In this document: in pieces, positions 44,621 to 55,093 of the stretch
Numbering within the stretch: the stretch's first letter is position 1
How the letters are laid out: each line of letters opens with the position of its first letter
Assembly: GCA_001792895.1 (NCBI GenBank)
Contig: MARA01000001.1
Coordinates: forward strand, 3,286,001 to 3,350,000
Source of the DNA: Lentinus brumalis
Taxonomy: Eukaryota; Basidiomycota; Agaricomycetes; Polyporales; Polyporaceae
Reading direction: 5' to 3'
Length of the DNA: 64,000 nucleotides
Translations under genes and position numbers: made by a program
Notes under the pieces: model-generated
Told to the model about the DNA's origin: nothing
The model's database searches: none
What the model saw: the letters and a program-made list of their open reading frames with translations, nothing else

Positions 44621-47199
44621 ATGGCTGATGCACCGACTACTACCACATCTCGATGTGTTTACAACGCTCCAATGGCGCTGGACGTCACTTTGTCGCACAC
44701 CAGGGGCATGGAGCCCGAAGCCGCTAAAGCTCGAAACCGCCGTCGAGTTCAGGATCTCATGAAAGCCATCGTTGGACCACTGCCCGTTCAAGCCTTCCTG
44801 GATGCTTTCATTCCCCGCCGTGAATCCTGGGGCAAGGCACCATCGCTTCCCCGCAAGCATGCTTTCATAGCAGTGCCTCGGCATGCTACCACCGCGGAGG
44901 GGATCTGTGGTCCGCTGGTGAGTGTTCTGTCCGTCTTGACTGCCCGGTTTTCCTGAGTTGGCTTGTAGTTGAAAGCTTTGAGTAAGGCCAGAACACACTG
45001 CCCTGGGTACTCTTTCCAAGACACCTCAGCACGCTCGCTACATCCTCCCCGCTTAGGGTACATGAAGCCTCACATCTGTTGTTACGCCGCAGAGAACCTC
45101 GACCTGGTGCAGCATTCCGACACCGAGTCTCGCACGGAGTTCGGGTATGCAGAGTTCTTCATCGACGCCAAGCCGAGCCCCTCGCACGACTACTTTGTTG
45201 ATCCACCTATCACTTCCACCATAGTAGAAGGTCGTGCTTCGCATGACTTCATCGCACCTGCGGAGGACGAGGAGTTTAGAAAGCATCGCGACCGCGCTCT
45301 GGGGCAGCACATTGGGTACGTCGCAGAGATCTTTGCACGCCAACCTCGAGTGGCCGTATTGTCGATATCCATGGCTGGCTCACGGGCACGGCTGGTCCGC
45401 TGGGATCGCGCTGGATGCGTTGTCACTGAGGCCTTTGACATACGTGATCGGGCCGATCTGTTCTGTGACTTCCTCTGGCGATTCTCGCAAACCACGCATA
45501 GGCGTCGTGGACACGATGTCACCGTTGAGGTGGCCTCTCCGCATGAAGAGACGCTCTTCCGGGCATCCATCAAAGCGCATGTTAAGCTGCAGCTCGCGCT
45601 CGAGGAGGGAGCAACCCTGGATAATGCACTCCGACAACACTACGAACCCGGCTGCGTCGCCGCGGTGCATGTCTTGGCTCACGGCTCTCCCGCCAACGCA
45701 GCCCATGTCCATCGCTTTCTTGTCTCCCGCTCTGTGGTGTCCCCGTTGCGATTGACTGGGCGGGCCACGACCGGGTATTGGGCAGTGGATGCGCGGACAA
45801 GAAACGTTGTATTCCTGAAGGACACATGGCGTGCATACCCTCCTGTGGACCTGGAAGGGGAGACGTTGAAGCGCATGAACGAACAAGGCGTCTGCAACAT
45901 TCCCGCTCTCGTCTGTCATGGTGATGTCCCGGACTACATACCCCATGACGAGCGCGAAGTCGATCGTGAGTTAAGACCTCTGGTACTGTGATCTATTCTG
46001 ACTAGCATCAGCTCGTGACGTGCAGGTCACAGAAACGGACGAGTATCAGATTGAAGAATCAGTATGCAAAGTCTTGGAAGACAAGGTGGTCGTCGCGAAA
46101 CATTGGCACTATCGTGTCGTCCTGGGTACCGTCGGATATGGTCTCCGGGAGCTCCGGGGGACGGAAGAGTTGCTCCACGCCACGTACAACGTGTTTCACG
46201 GTGAGTCTCGTTGGTCATGAGGCATACCGCGACTCATGGAGAGTTTATAAGCAATGAGAGATGCCTTGCGCCTTGACTCTCGTCTGCACAGAGACATTAG
46301 CGTGGGCAACATCCTACTCGTCAGGGAAGAGGGCCGAGACGTCAGAAGGGGAGTCCTAGTTGACTGGGAGACGTCTTGTCGCGTGGATGACACAGGCAAA
46401 GCCGTTGAGCCTGGACGCGTTGTGAGTTGTCGCTTCGCCGATCTCACTTGAAACTGACTGGTCATTCGTACAGGGTACCTGGCAATTCATGTCCGTTGAG
46501 ATGCTGTTGAATGGTGAGAACGATCGACAGCACACGTTCCAGGATGATATGGAGTCGCTACTCTACGTCGTCCTCTATTGCAGCCTACTTTGGTTGCCCC
46601 ACACTCTTCCTACGAATCACCTCGTCGCTATGTTCAACGTTCTCTTTGAGTACTCGGACACAATCGGCACACGTCGGATTGGAGGGAACGGGAAGCTTGT
46701 GAACGCCTATCATCGCTCTCACAGCGACCGAGTGGCGTTTCCGCCCGCTTTGCAGGAGTGGATGCAGACAGTCATGGAATACCATCATCCTGTCGATCAT
46801 ACGGAGGAGGAGTACGCCGACCGCTGGACCAACCCGGAGTACCTGGATAGGTTCTGGGGCGACTTCGTGAAATTGCATGCGCTCGACCGCGATGACAGGG
46901 TCGTGCATGATCATCTTCATGCAACTGGTGTCTACAAGGCCGTATCCGCTGCAGCATCCACGGAGGCCATTTTACTCTTTCACGCTTCCTCCGATGAGTG
47001 CACTAGTGCCCCGCCGCGGAAGAGAACTCGTCGCACCACTGCTACCATTGACGCCCCACCCGTAGACCCGCGGCGAAGTAATCGCATTCGCGAACAACAA
47101 GAGCGCGTCCAAGCGGCGCCATCGTCAAGCAAGCAGAGTGCCCTCTCTAAGGCGCGTCCGCGAACCAGGCGCCCGAAGACTTCGTCTCGCAAGAAGTGA
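44621..47199 (+). CDS. FunK1 fungal-type protein kinase, copy 8, apparently intact
   Basis: Five exons, start at the ATG at 44621 (MADAPTTTTSRCVYNAP). Motifs: IVGPLPVQAFLDAFIPRR, YMKPHICCYAAENLD, FGYAEFFIDAKPSPSHDYF, LVRWDRAGCVVTEAFDIR, TTGYWAVD, VVFLKDTWRAY (ATP-binding Lys), HYRVVLGTVGYGLRELRGTE, LHRDISVGNILLV, VLVDWETSC, GTWQFMSVEML and FQDDMESLLYVVLYCSLLWLP. The C-terminal exon has WTNPEYLDRFWGDFVKLH, STEAILLF, KRTRRTT and PRRSNRIREQQERVQ. It is the closest intact relative of copy 7, its immediate upstream neighbour on the same strand, indicating tandem duplication. No frame break was found. Confidence 0.87.
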
Positions 47200-47299
47200 G
47201 GCTGGTCATTCAGTATGGTTGCCCCTACTCCCACCCGCTTGCCTTCGCATTCTACCTCGGCCCTCTCCAAATAGCTGGCGGCTTGCCTCGAATGCTGTT

Positions 47300-47470
47300 C
47301 TGTCCGCACACGTCCCTTGCTGCTGGCTGTTCCCTTTCGTGTTTTTGTGCTTTCGTTCGCAGTGTTGTCTTCCACTGTTGTATCCTCTTTGTAGCGTCTC
47401 TCTACTGCTGTCCGTTCTTCTGCTGCAACGCGATCATGGATTATGAGATCGCATTCGATTCGCGTTCAGG
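47300..47470 (+). repeat. Shared upstream block, copy c (before FunK1 copy 9)
   Basis: Contains TTCGTTCGCAGTGTTGTCTT, CCACTGTTGTATCCTCTTTG, CTACTGCTGTC and GCAACGCGATCATGGATT, matching 44270-44440 and the inverted block at 26450-26700. Confidence 0.65.
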
Positions 47471-47567
47471 ATCGCGGGGTGACTGCGGGCACCGGACCGA
47501 CTTCCCGGCGACAAGACCTACCTGCAGTGGCGTTTCAAGTTGCAAGACTTCCACCTTGTCCGCCACC

Positions 47568-48511
47568 ATGCATGATCGGCATACTCCTCCTCTGGAGCGA
47601 CCTGTATACCATCTGCCTATGGCACTGAACGAGTCTCTCACACGTACAAGGGGACTGGAGCCCGAGCTTGCGAAGTCAAGGAACAAGCAAATGGTCGAGG
47701 ACGCGAAGAGGAACACGGTCGGGCCGATGCCAGTGCAACATCTCCGGGGCAAATGGCAAACTTGACAATGTGATCTCACGCACCTACACCAAGCCCGTCA
47801 AGTTCAACGCCTCTCTCAAGGAGTGGTTAGACACGGTTATGGACTACTGCAACCCTCCTACTGGACTCGTCCAGATGAGACTCAGGGGAGGATCCTTGGA
47901 CGGAGATTCATCTTTTAGACAAGTTCTGGGCCGACTGCCTCCAGACGCACACACTGGAACGTAACGACCGTCAAGTGCACGAACATCCCCACGTAATGGA
48001 CGAGTATGAGGACCACGCGCAGTCAGGTCGCTCTGCTTCGAGCGAGGCTATCTCGTTGGGCAAGCGGCCGTCGGAGGAGCATGGCGCTGACTATGCACAC
48101 ACAACGAAGAAGACCCGTCGTGCAGCTGCGGTGTCTGCCCCGACGCGACCGTTACGGCGCAGCGACCGGATCCGTGGCCAGCAGGAACGTCTCAAACTCA
48201 CGCGACTCACACGAAGCGTTGCTCGAGAACCCAGCGCGCAGGATATCCCGCCGCGACACACAGGCTGCTCGACGCAAGTAGCTGCCACCTGTCACGCCCT
48301 TCTCTCGCCCGCCGTCGTCCTATCTTCTGGTGCTGTGCTGTCCCTCCCCCGGACTTGCACGGTGAGCGCGACTTTGCTAGCTTGCTCCAGACATACGGGC
48401 CCTCGGCTAAAATGGAAGACATCCTCTTCCTTTTCCCTTCCCGAACTCGTCACTCACTCTTCGTACTTTCGACAATATGCCCCGGTGCTGCTACTAGGTC
48501 TGGATATGTAA
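47568..48511 (+). pseudogene. FunK1 copy 9: kinase core deleted
   Basis: Starts at the ATG at 47568 in a GCCACC context (MHDRHTPPLERPVYHLPM), with NTVGPMPVQ of the N-terminal domain. At about 47735-47742 the sequence jumps to SGANGKLDNVISRTYTK, which in intact copies lies in the C-lobe after the activation segment. Everything with FLKDTW, HRD and DWE is gone, about 1.9 kb judged against copy 10. The junction also changes frame. Downstream parts remain: WLDTVMDY, LDKFWADCLQTHTLERNDR in another frame, then SSEAISLGKRPSEE and LRRSDRIRGQQERLK. Not a functional kinase; a short truncated product is possible. Confidence 0.8.
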
Positions 48512-48654
48512 TAGGTACCTTCTGTACATGTGCTATGCAGCTAGTTGTTAGTCGACGCACGGCAGTCCGCCCAAACCGTATGTAGCTGAGGCCGACATGC
48601 ACCCAGACTGAGACTAGACAAGCGCTTGCAAGCGTCTCCTCGACTCCATCAGGG

Positions 48655-48960
48655 CGACTTTCTCGACTCGCATGTCCATGCATACTCTGAGCTCAACTTC
48701 ATATCTGGAGCCACACGAGAAAATGTCTGCGTGATATCTCGACGTCAGGGCCTGCGACAGCTCGGGCCTCACGGCGGACCATGCGCAGAACCCGCAATCG
48801 GAGCTGCGATAATAAGACTGCCAACAATAACAAGGCTGGCCTCAGTGGCCCGGAAGCTGATTCGTTACTCAACAGCTGCGAGCCACTGGGATCATGTTTT
48901 GAAAGCCCTCCACCGGCTGGCTCTTTCGACTTCCTCGCGTTCACCATATCACTGCAGGCT
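48655..48960 (+). repeat. Upstream block of FunK1 copy 10, inverted relative to 30.0-30.3 kb
   Basis: Plus-strand counterpart of the block at 29760-30330; see shared words there. It lies 40-350 bp before the copy 10 start at 49002 and likely includes its promoter. Confidence 0.7.
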
Positions 48961-49001
48961 TGAAACACCATTCTGCAGGACCCACCGCGAATCTCGTCTC
49001 A

Positions 49002-51601
49002 ATGTCCCAACCCACTCCATTCTCCTCGTCAAAGCACTGTGTCTATGATGCTCCCAAAGCTCTCGACGATACTCTCACACTCACAAGAAGCCAGGAATCA
49101 GCAGGAGCGAAGTGGCGGAATCAACGAAGGGCGCAGAATTGTAGGCGACATGCGGTTGGGCCGATGCCGGTCGAGGAGTTCTTCCGTCAGTTCCTCGCTC
49201 TACCTCAGTCTCAACAGAGCAAGGAAGAGTTTGCCCCGTCCAGCAGGGGCGCATTCAATCGTGTTCCCTCCGACGCTGCCACAGCAGCAGAAATCTATCA
49301 GCCAATGGTGCGTGGCCGCTCTGTATGCCCGCATCGACGTCTTCTCATCTGGGTTGTAGGTTACAGCACTGAATTACCGTACGAAGCACAAGAGCAGGTG
49401 TCCCGGTCTTGTCTTCCAGGTGACAGCGCCCTCCCCATACCCCCGGAAGTTGGCGGACATGGAGCCTCATATATGCTGCTACACTGTGGCAAATAGAGAA
49501 GCTCCGGGGCTTCGTTCGCGCCACCACTTGGGCTACGCTGAACTGTTCATCGAAGTCAAGTCAAGTCCCTCCCATGACTACTTCGTCGACCCGCCTGCGG
49601 ATGCTACCCAGCAAGTACGTGCCAGTCACGAATTTCTTGCTCAGACGCAGGACGATGCATTCGCCAGACGTCGGGATCGAGCCCTCGGACAGCACGTCTC
49701 GTACGTCACGGAGATATTTGCCCGTCAGTATCGCGTCTTCGTCTTCTCCATATCCATGTCTGGCTCCCGCGCACGACTCTTCCGATGGGACCGCGCAGGG
49801 TGTATTGTCACCGAATCCTTCGACGTTCGGGCTCAACCAGACCTCATGTGCGACTTCCTGTGGCGCTTCTCCAAGGTATCGGCCTCGGCGCGTGGTCACG
49901 ACCCCACTGTCGGGGTTGCGTCGAAGAAGGAGGAGGCTCTCTTCCACGCCTCTATCAGGACCTATGTGGAGACTCAGTTGCAACTCAGCGACGGGGCAGA
50001 GTTAGCAGAGGCCGTCACTGAGCACTATGTCCCCGGACATGTCAGTGCAATCCATGTCTTAGCGCAAGGTAGTGCTCAAGAGGTTCATCGGATCCTCGTG
50101 TCCCGTCCCGTCGTCTCCCCTCTAAACTTGACGGGTAGGTGCACGAGGGGGTTCTGGGGGGTTGACGCAAGCTCGGGCCGTGTCGTCTTCCTCAAGGACA
50201 CCTGGCGTTCATATTCTGGTCGACAGGAGGGAGTGGTCATCCGGGAGCTGGATGTACAAGGAGTGCGCAACGTACCTTTGGTCCTCGTTCACGGAGATGT
50301 GCCAGATTCAATACCTGCTGAAGAGCGCACTTTGCTAGGTGCGCGTTCATCTTATTCTATCGGATGTTGTGAGCTGACCAGGCCCAGAGCATGAGTTTCA
50401 GTTGACTGTAACCGACGAATACCGCTTGGACCCATGGACTTGCAAGCTTGACGGTCAACCGATGGACGCCGCAAAGTATGGGCACTATCGCCTGGTTCTC
50501 GGCACAGTAGGATACGGCCTGAAGCGCCTCAAGGGTACCGAAGAGCTTCTACACGCCTGCCTTGACGTCTTCCATGGTGAGTAGTCATGTAACCCGACAT
50601 ACCCATGTCAGTATTTTGATACTCTCCTCTCAACAGCCATGAAAGACGCCCTCGACAAAGGCTCTCGTCTCCACCGTGATATCAGCATTGGCAACATCAT
50701 TCTTGTCAGGGAGCCAGATCGACGCATTAGGAGGGGCTACTTGGTTGACTGGGAGACATCTTGCGAGGTCGATGAAGCGGGACAATCTCTCGAACCGGGA
50801 CGGGCGGTAGGTCTGTTCTGAACCGCCCATGACCGCATATACTCATGGCGTACTTCTCAGGGCACATGGCTCTTCATGTCCTGGAATATGTTGGTACACA
50901 CGGGCCCCAAGACCCAGCAGACACTGCGTGACGACATGGAGTCCTTGCTCTACGTTGTTCTGTACTGCAGTTTGCTCTGGTTACCGCACAGTTTGTCGAA
51001 GGAGAGTCTCGCAGACATCATCTACGCGATGTTCGAGGCCCACACCACGTATGGCGACATCCAGGCTGGTGGCGATGGCAAGATCATCAATGCTCACCAC
51101 CGCTCGTATACCGATCGCATCAAGTTTGCACCGGCGTTGAACGAGTGGCTCAACACTGTCATGGATTACAATCTGCCAAGGGAGATCGAGGACGAGGACG
51201 AGGACGAAGCCGAAGTGAGCGTGAACGTGGCGAACGAGGAACAGTGGGTGGACCGATGGGCCGACCCCACCCATCTAGAGACATTCTGGGCTGAATTTCT
51301 ACGAACACATACACTTCCGAGCGATGATCGCCTCATCCACGACCACCCTCACGCACTTGGCATCTACACGCCTCGACCCAACCCATGGACCATAGTCTTC
51401 CGTTCCACAGAAGCCATCTCTCTAGGAAAGCGGCCTTCCGACGAGGTCTCCGCCACACGAGTCACCCGGAAACGACCCCGCCCCGACCTTTCCCTCACAC
51501 CGCCTGTTGCACCTCCATCTCGGCGCAGCGAACGTATTCGTGATCTGCAGGCAGGTGGTAGGGAGGCGGTTCCTACTACATCATCCTCGCTTTCTGTATG
51601 A
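49002..51601 (+). CDS. FunK1 fungal-type protein kinase, copy 10, apparently intact
   Basis: Five exons; start MSQPTPFSSSKHCVYDAP at 49002. Motifs: HAVGPMPVEEFFRQFLAL, exon 2 from about 49362 (TALNYRTKHKSRCPGLVF), LGYAELFIEVKSSPSHDYF, LFRWDRAGCIVTESFDVR, CTRGFWGVD, RVVFLKDTWRSY (ATP-binding Lys), HYRLVLGTVGYGLKRLKGTE, LHRDISIGNIILV, YLVDWETSC, GTWLFMSWNML and LRDDMESLLYVVLYCSLLWLP. The C-terminal exon has an acidic run (EIEDEDEDEAE), WADPTHLETFWAEFLRTH, STEAISLGKRPSDE and PSRRSERIRDLQ. All catalytic positions are kept and the frame is intact. Its upstream flank is shared, inverted, with copy 4. Confidence 0.87.
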
Positions 51602-51871
51602 TTTGTCGAAGTACGAAGTACGTTTAAGGACTCTGGCTGTGCCATGAAGTGCATTTCCGCTCGTCGCTCATTCGTAAGTACCGATATTCCGCTTCTCGTG
51701 CCTTGATTGCGATACGGCTCCCCGCCTGACCGCGACGCATCTGTGGCTGCACGCAACACGTCAACGCTGGGGTCCACTCCGCTAGATGCACATCTGCTAG
51801 TAGAAGTACATTGGTCATGGATGCAGGATGCAGACAATCTCATGCGCGAGACGTCCACCCATAGATTTACT

Positions 51872-52960
51872 TCACAATTTTCGAGCATCATCTGCCCGGG
51901 GCAACTCGACGATTTGGGAGAAGCCGGGGTATTCGGGCAGGTTGAGCTGTAGCTTCTCTTCCATCGTCCTGTAGCACAAGTCAGCACCTCCGAAAGCACC
52001 CGTAGGGAACATACGCACTTGGGAACGAACCGTCCCCGAGGAAGTGTCTTCCTTTGAACGCCCGCACACCCTCCTTAGGCGCGGTCAGACTGATCAGGAC
52101 GTCCGGGTCCAGCGCGAGCGCGTCGACCTTGCCCTCATCGACGTTCCACCCAGAGGGCACGTCGACAGATACGATCGGCAGCCCAGAGTTCGCAATAAGC
52201 GGGAGTGCGGCATCGAACGGCGCGCGGACGGGTGGCTTGAACGAGAACCCAAAGATCGCGTCCAGAATCACGTCGGACGAGGCCAGCGCTGACTTGAGTG
52301 ATTGGGTGTCGTTGGAGGGCTCCAGAGTTTGGATCTTCATATTGTCGCATTGCGCCTTCAGACGCTGGAGAACGAGGGAGATGGGAGTGGCTTCATATGG
52401 GAGGGGGCGTGCACAGAAGTAGACCGCTCACTTTATAGATGTCCTTCGAACCAGGCTACGCGGTGAACATGCGTCACAGGTCAACATTGCATGCCAAAGC
52501 GGGCTGTCGGATGCCAGACGTACCTTGGGCATCCAGATCGTCGGCTTATACCCAAACATCCCTACAGGCCCGAGTTCTCATACGACGATAGGGAGGGGCA
52601 AAGTCATGTACGTACCGAGATGCCGAGCAGCAACAAGCCCATCCCCTCCTTGGTTCCCAGGTCCACAGCACACCAGCACACGCGGGTACTTGTCCTTGCT
52701 GTACACCGTCGCAAGGGTCTGGGCGCATGCCAGTCCTGCGAGCTCCATCAGCTGGAGCGAGAAAACTTCATTTATTGTTGCATGACCATAGCTCGTTGGT
52801 GAAAGCGAACCTGATCAATACTGAACGCGCCGACCGAGCCCATGAGCTCCTCGTCGATCTGCATGTTCGGGGAAACATGAGTGCACTGTCTTGGGTTACA
52901 TGAGATGGTTTGACAGCTTACTTGCTGGGCGAGCTTTGAAGTGAGATACCGCATAGCCAT
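51872..52960 (-). CDS. NAD(P)HX epimerase (YjeF N-terminal domain family), one apparent frameshift
   Basis: Minus-strand gene of several short exons starting at the ATG at 52960 ([13 protein letters not shown]). After introns it continues [53 protein letters not shown] (the Gly-rich signature of the family), [61 protein letters not shown] and [20 protein letters not shown], ending [12 protein letters not shown]. About 250 residues, the usual length. The enzyme interconverts R and S forms of damaged hydrated NAD(P)H for repair by the dehydratase. At the CCCC run 52034-52037 one base is missing: with it restored, GRFVPK joins the last exon ([15 protein letters not shown]) in frame. Likely functional with a consensus error. 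Confidence 0.85.
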
Positions 52961-53302
52961 TGCAAGGTAGATTTGTGAGACGAGGGTGAGTTGCGAGTAG
53001 AGTACAGTGACCGCAGCAGGCTGAGGGCGGCGACGATGCGATTGCCCAAATGACATCATCAGGCATCAGGCATCCGGTCCGGGCCTCCGTCCTTACCTCC
53101 GTTGTCGAGCTCATTGGCGAGGACTTGGGCGATGCATGGACAAGACGTCGACATTGATTGAGAGACATAGCAATCGCATGCATACATTACGAGGATAAGA
53201 GTACAACAACATAGAAACATAGAAGGCAATGTGGTAGTAAGCTTTCATGTATGCGGAAGCTTAGGAGGAGGAAGGCGGCGGCACTGCATCCAAGGAGCCT
53301 CG

Positions 53303-54917
53303 TCAGCGAGCGACGTCCGTCCACAGGACACACATCGGCCTCACCGAGCGCTCCACCTTCACGGGTCCAAAGCCTGCTGGATAGCTCGCGGTCTTGTTCC
53401 AAGGCGGAGGCACAGAAATGACATGAGAGCAGTCGACCAAGTCCTCGATCTTGTGTCCCAGCGTCGCGACCTTCATCATCGCCTTGCGGAAAGCTTCCCG
53501 CATACGATCATCGTCGCCTATTACAAGCAGCACCCGGCACCGCATATGTGAAGAGAGAGCAAGCAGGGAACCACATAAGTCGCACCGATGTAGGATTGCC
53601 AAGCACAGGCAGTGTTGGAGTCCCGTGCTATCGCGGCGTCGGAGGAGAGCCTAAAGACATCCTTGGTCGCCGACAGAGCCTCTCCAGTATGGGGTGCCTT
53701 CCGAGGGTACACAGTGCCTTTCAGAAGCACCTAATTGGGCGCCGAGCGGCTCGTGAGTGGGCCAGAGTCCACGTCCACGTCCCGATCCCTGCACCGAGCG
53801 ATCAGGGTGCGTACCTCAAGATAGAACTGCGAATCGAATGCGCCTGGGGTGCTGTCAAGCGGTGTACCATCGGCTGCTGGATCGAGAGTGTGCTGCCTCC
53901 CGATGGAGTGCGCGCCGAGGAGAATAACCGTGTCTTCCGCGGAGAATCCTGCATCCCTCATTCGAGAGAGGAGTGCCTGAGTTGTGTCCGTGGGTGCGGG
54001 GAAGAGTCCAGGAGGCGCTGGGGCGGTAGCTGCAGGACGCCCGGCGAAGAACCCAAGACGAGGTGCCCCAGGACAGTTCGAGAGTCCGACCGCACCAGCG
54101 AATTGAACGCTAGCGAAGAGTGCTGAGTCTGACAGACAACTGGGAGACGCAGAGTGGCCTCACATGTCGCCATAGCTGACATTATGTGCATCGGCAACGC
54201 GCTGGAGGGAATTGACAGTGCCGCGCAGTCCCTTGTTTGCGGCTGCTCCGAGGTCAGCATCGAGGGCAACATCTGAACAACACACTCACGGCTTGCGAGC
54301 TCTACATCAGCGAATGCCACCAAGCTGCCGTCTACAGATAATTTAGCGACTCGTGTGTCGTCTACTGAAAAATGAGTTCCCATAACCTGCACCGCCGCCT
54401 CTGTCAAAAGGTCAGTGACCACGAGGGCTGCCACATATGGCACATACCCGAAAGTCCCGGAGGCCCATAGTGCAGAAGAGTAGCCTATGGCGTCGTGGAA
54501 GGTAATGCGCAAGCTTTGGCGGGCATGATCATTGCAATGTCCAGTGCCGAAGCTATATGTGCCTTTCTAAGGTTGCTGCCATCCATAGCCCAAGTGTACG
54601 CACAGGTTGACTTGTAGATCCTCGAAGACCTAGCATAGCAGGCGTGTATAAGCCCAGAGATGACGTTCATGGCACCAGAAGCTTCACATGATTCCATCTG
54701 CGACACTGCACAAACAAAAGGTCAATCATGAGGCGCAGGATTGGAAGGGGTTGTACTTGCGATAGACACATTCTCTCCTGCAGACGCGGAGGCTGGGAAT
54801 GCGGGAGCGCAAAAGACACTTCAGGAGCATTTTCCTGTATATCTCCGGACCGAACCGACCTGCACGCGTGAGAACGACGCATATAGCGAGCCAGAAGAAC
54901 GTGTATGGACACTGCAT
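53303..54917 (-). CDS. Secreted class II heme peroxidase, generic type
   Basis: Minus-strand gene with many short introns. A likely signal peptide starts at the ATG at 54917 ([19 protein letters not shown]); the next N-terminal exons could not be resolved. Recognised exons give [29 protein letters not shown] (distal Arg and His), [84 protein letters not shown] (proximal His), [43 protein letters not shown] and a stop at 53303. Positions equivalent to Mn ligands Glu39 and Asp179 of manganese peroxidase are Gln and His, and the site of the exposed catalytic Trp of versatile/lignin peroxidase is Ile. This points to a low-redox generic peroxidase acting outside the cell on phenolic substrates. 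Confidence 0.75.
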
Positions 54918-55050
54918 GTGCGAGTCTAGGCTGTTCCTGAGAAGAGAAGGCGTGCTGGTGGTCGTGTGGTGGTCGAAGGCTGTGGCCGGTAGCAGGTGAG
55001 TCCGCTCAACAAGCTCACGGTCGGGGAGAAGTAGGCTGGTGGTTGGGTAG

Positions 55051-55058
55051 TATATAAG
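55051..55058 (+). promoter_or_regulatory. TATA box of the MYND gene
   Basis: TATATAAG lies 36 bp before the ATG at 55094, which supports that start over the internal ATG at 55279 and implies a very short 5' UTR. Confidence 0.5.
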
Positions 55059-55093
55059 ACCAGGTCGTCGTCGTCGTCCGAGAGCAAGCCCGG

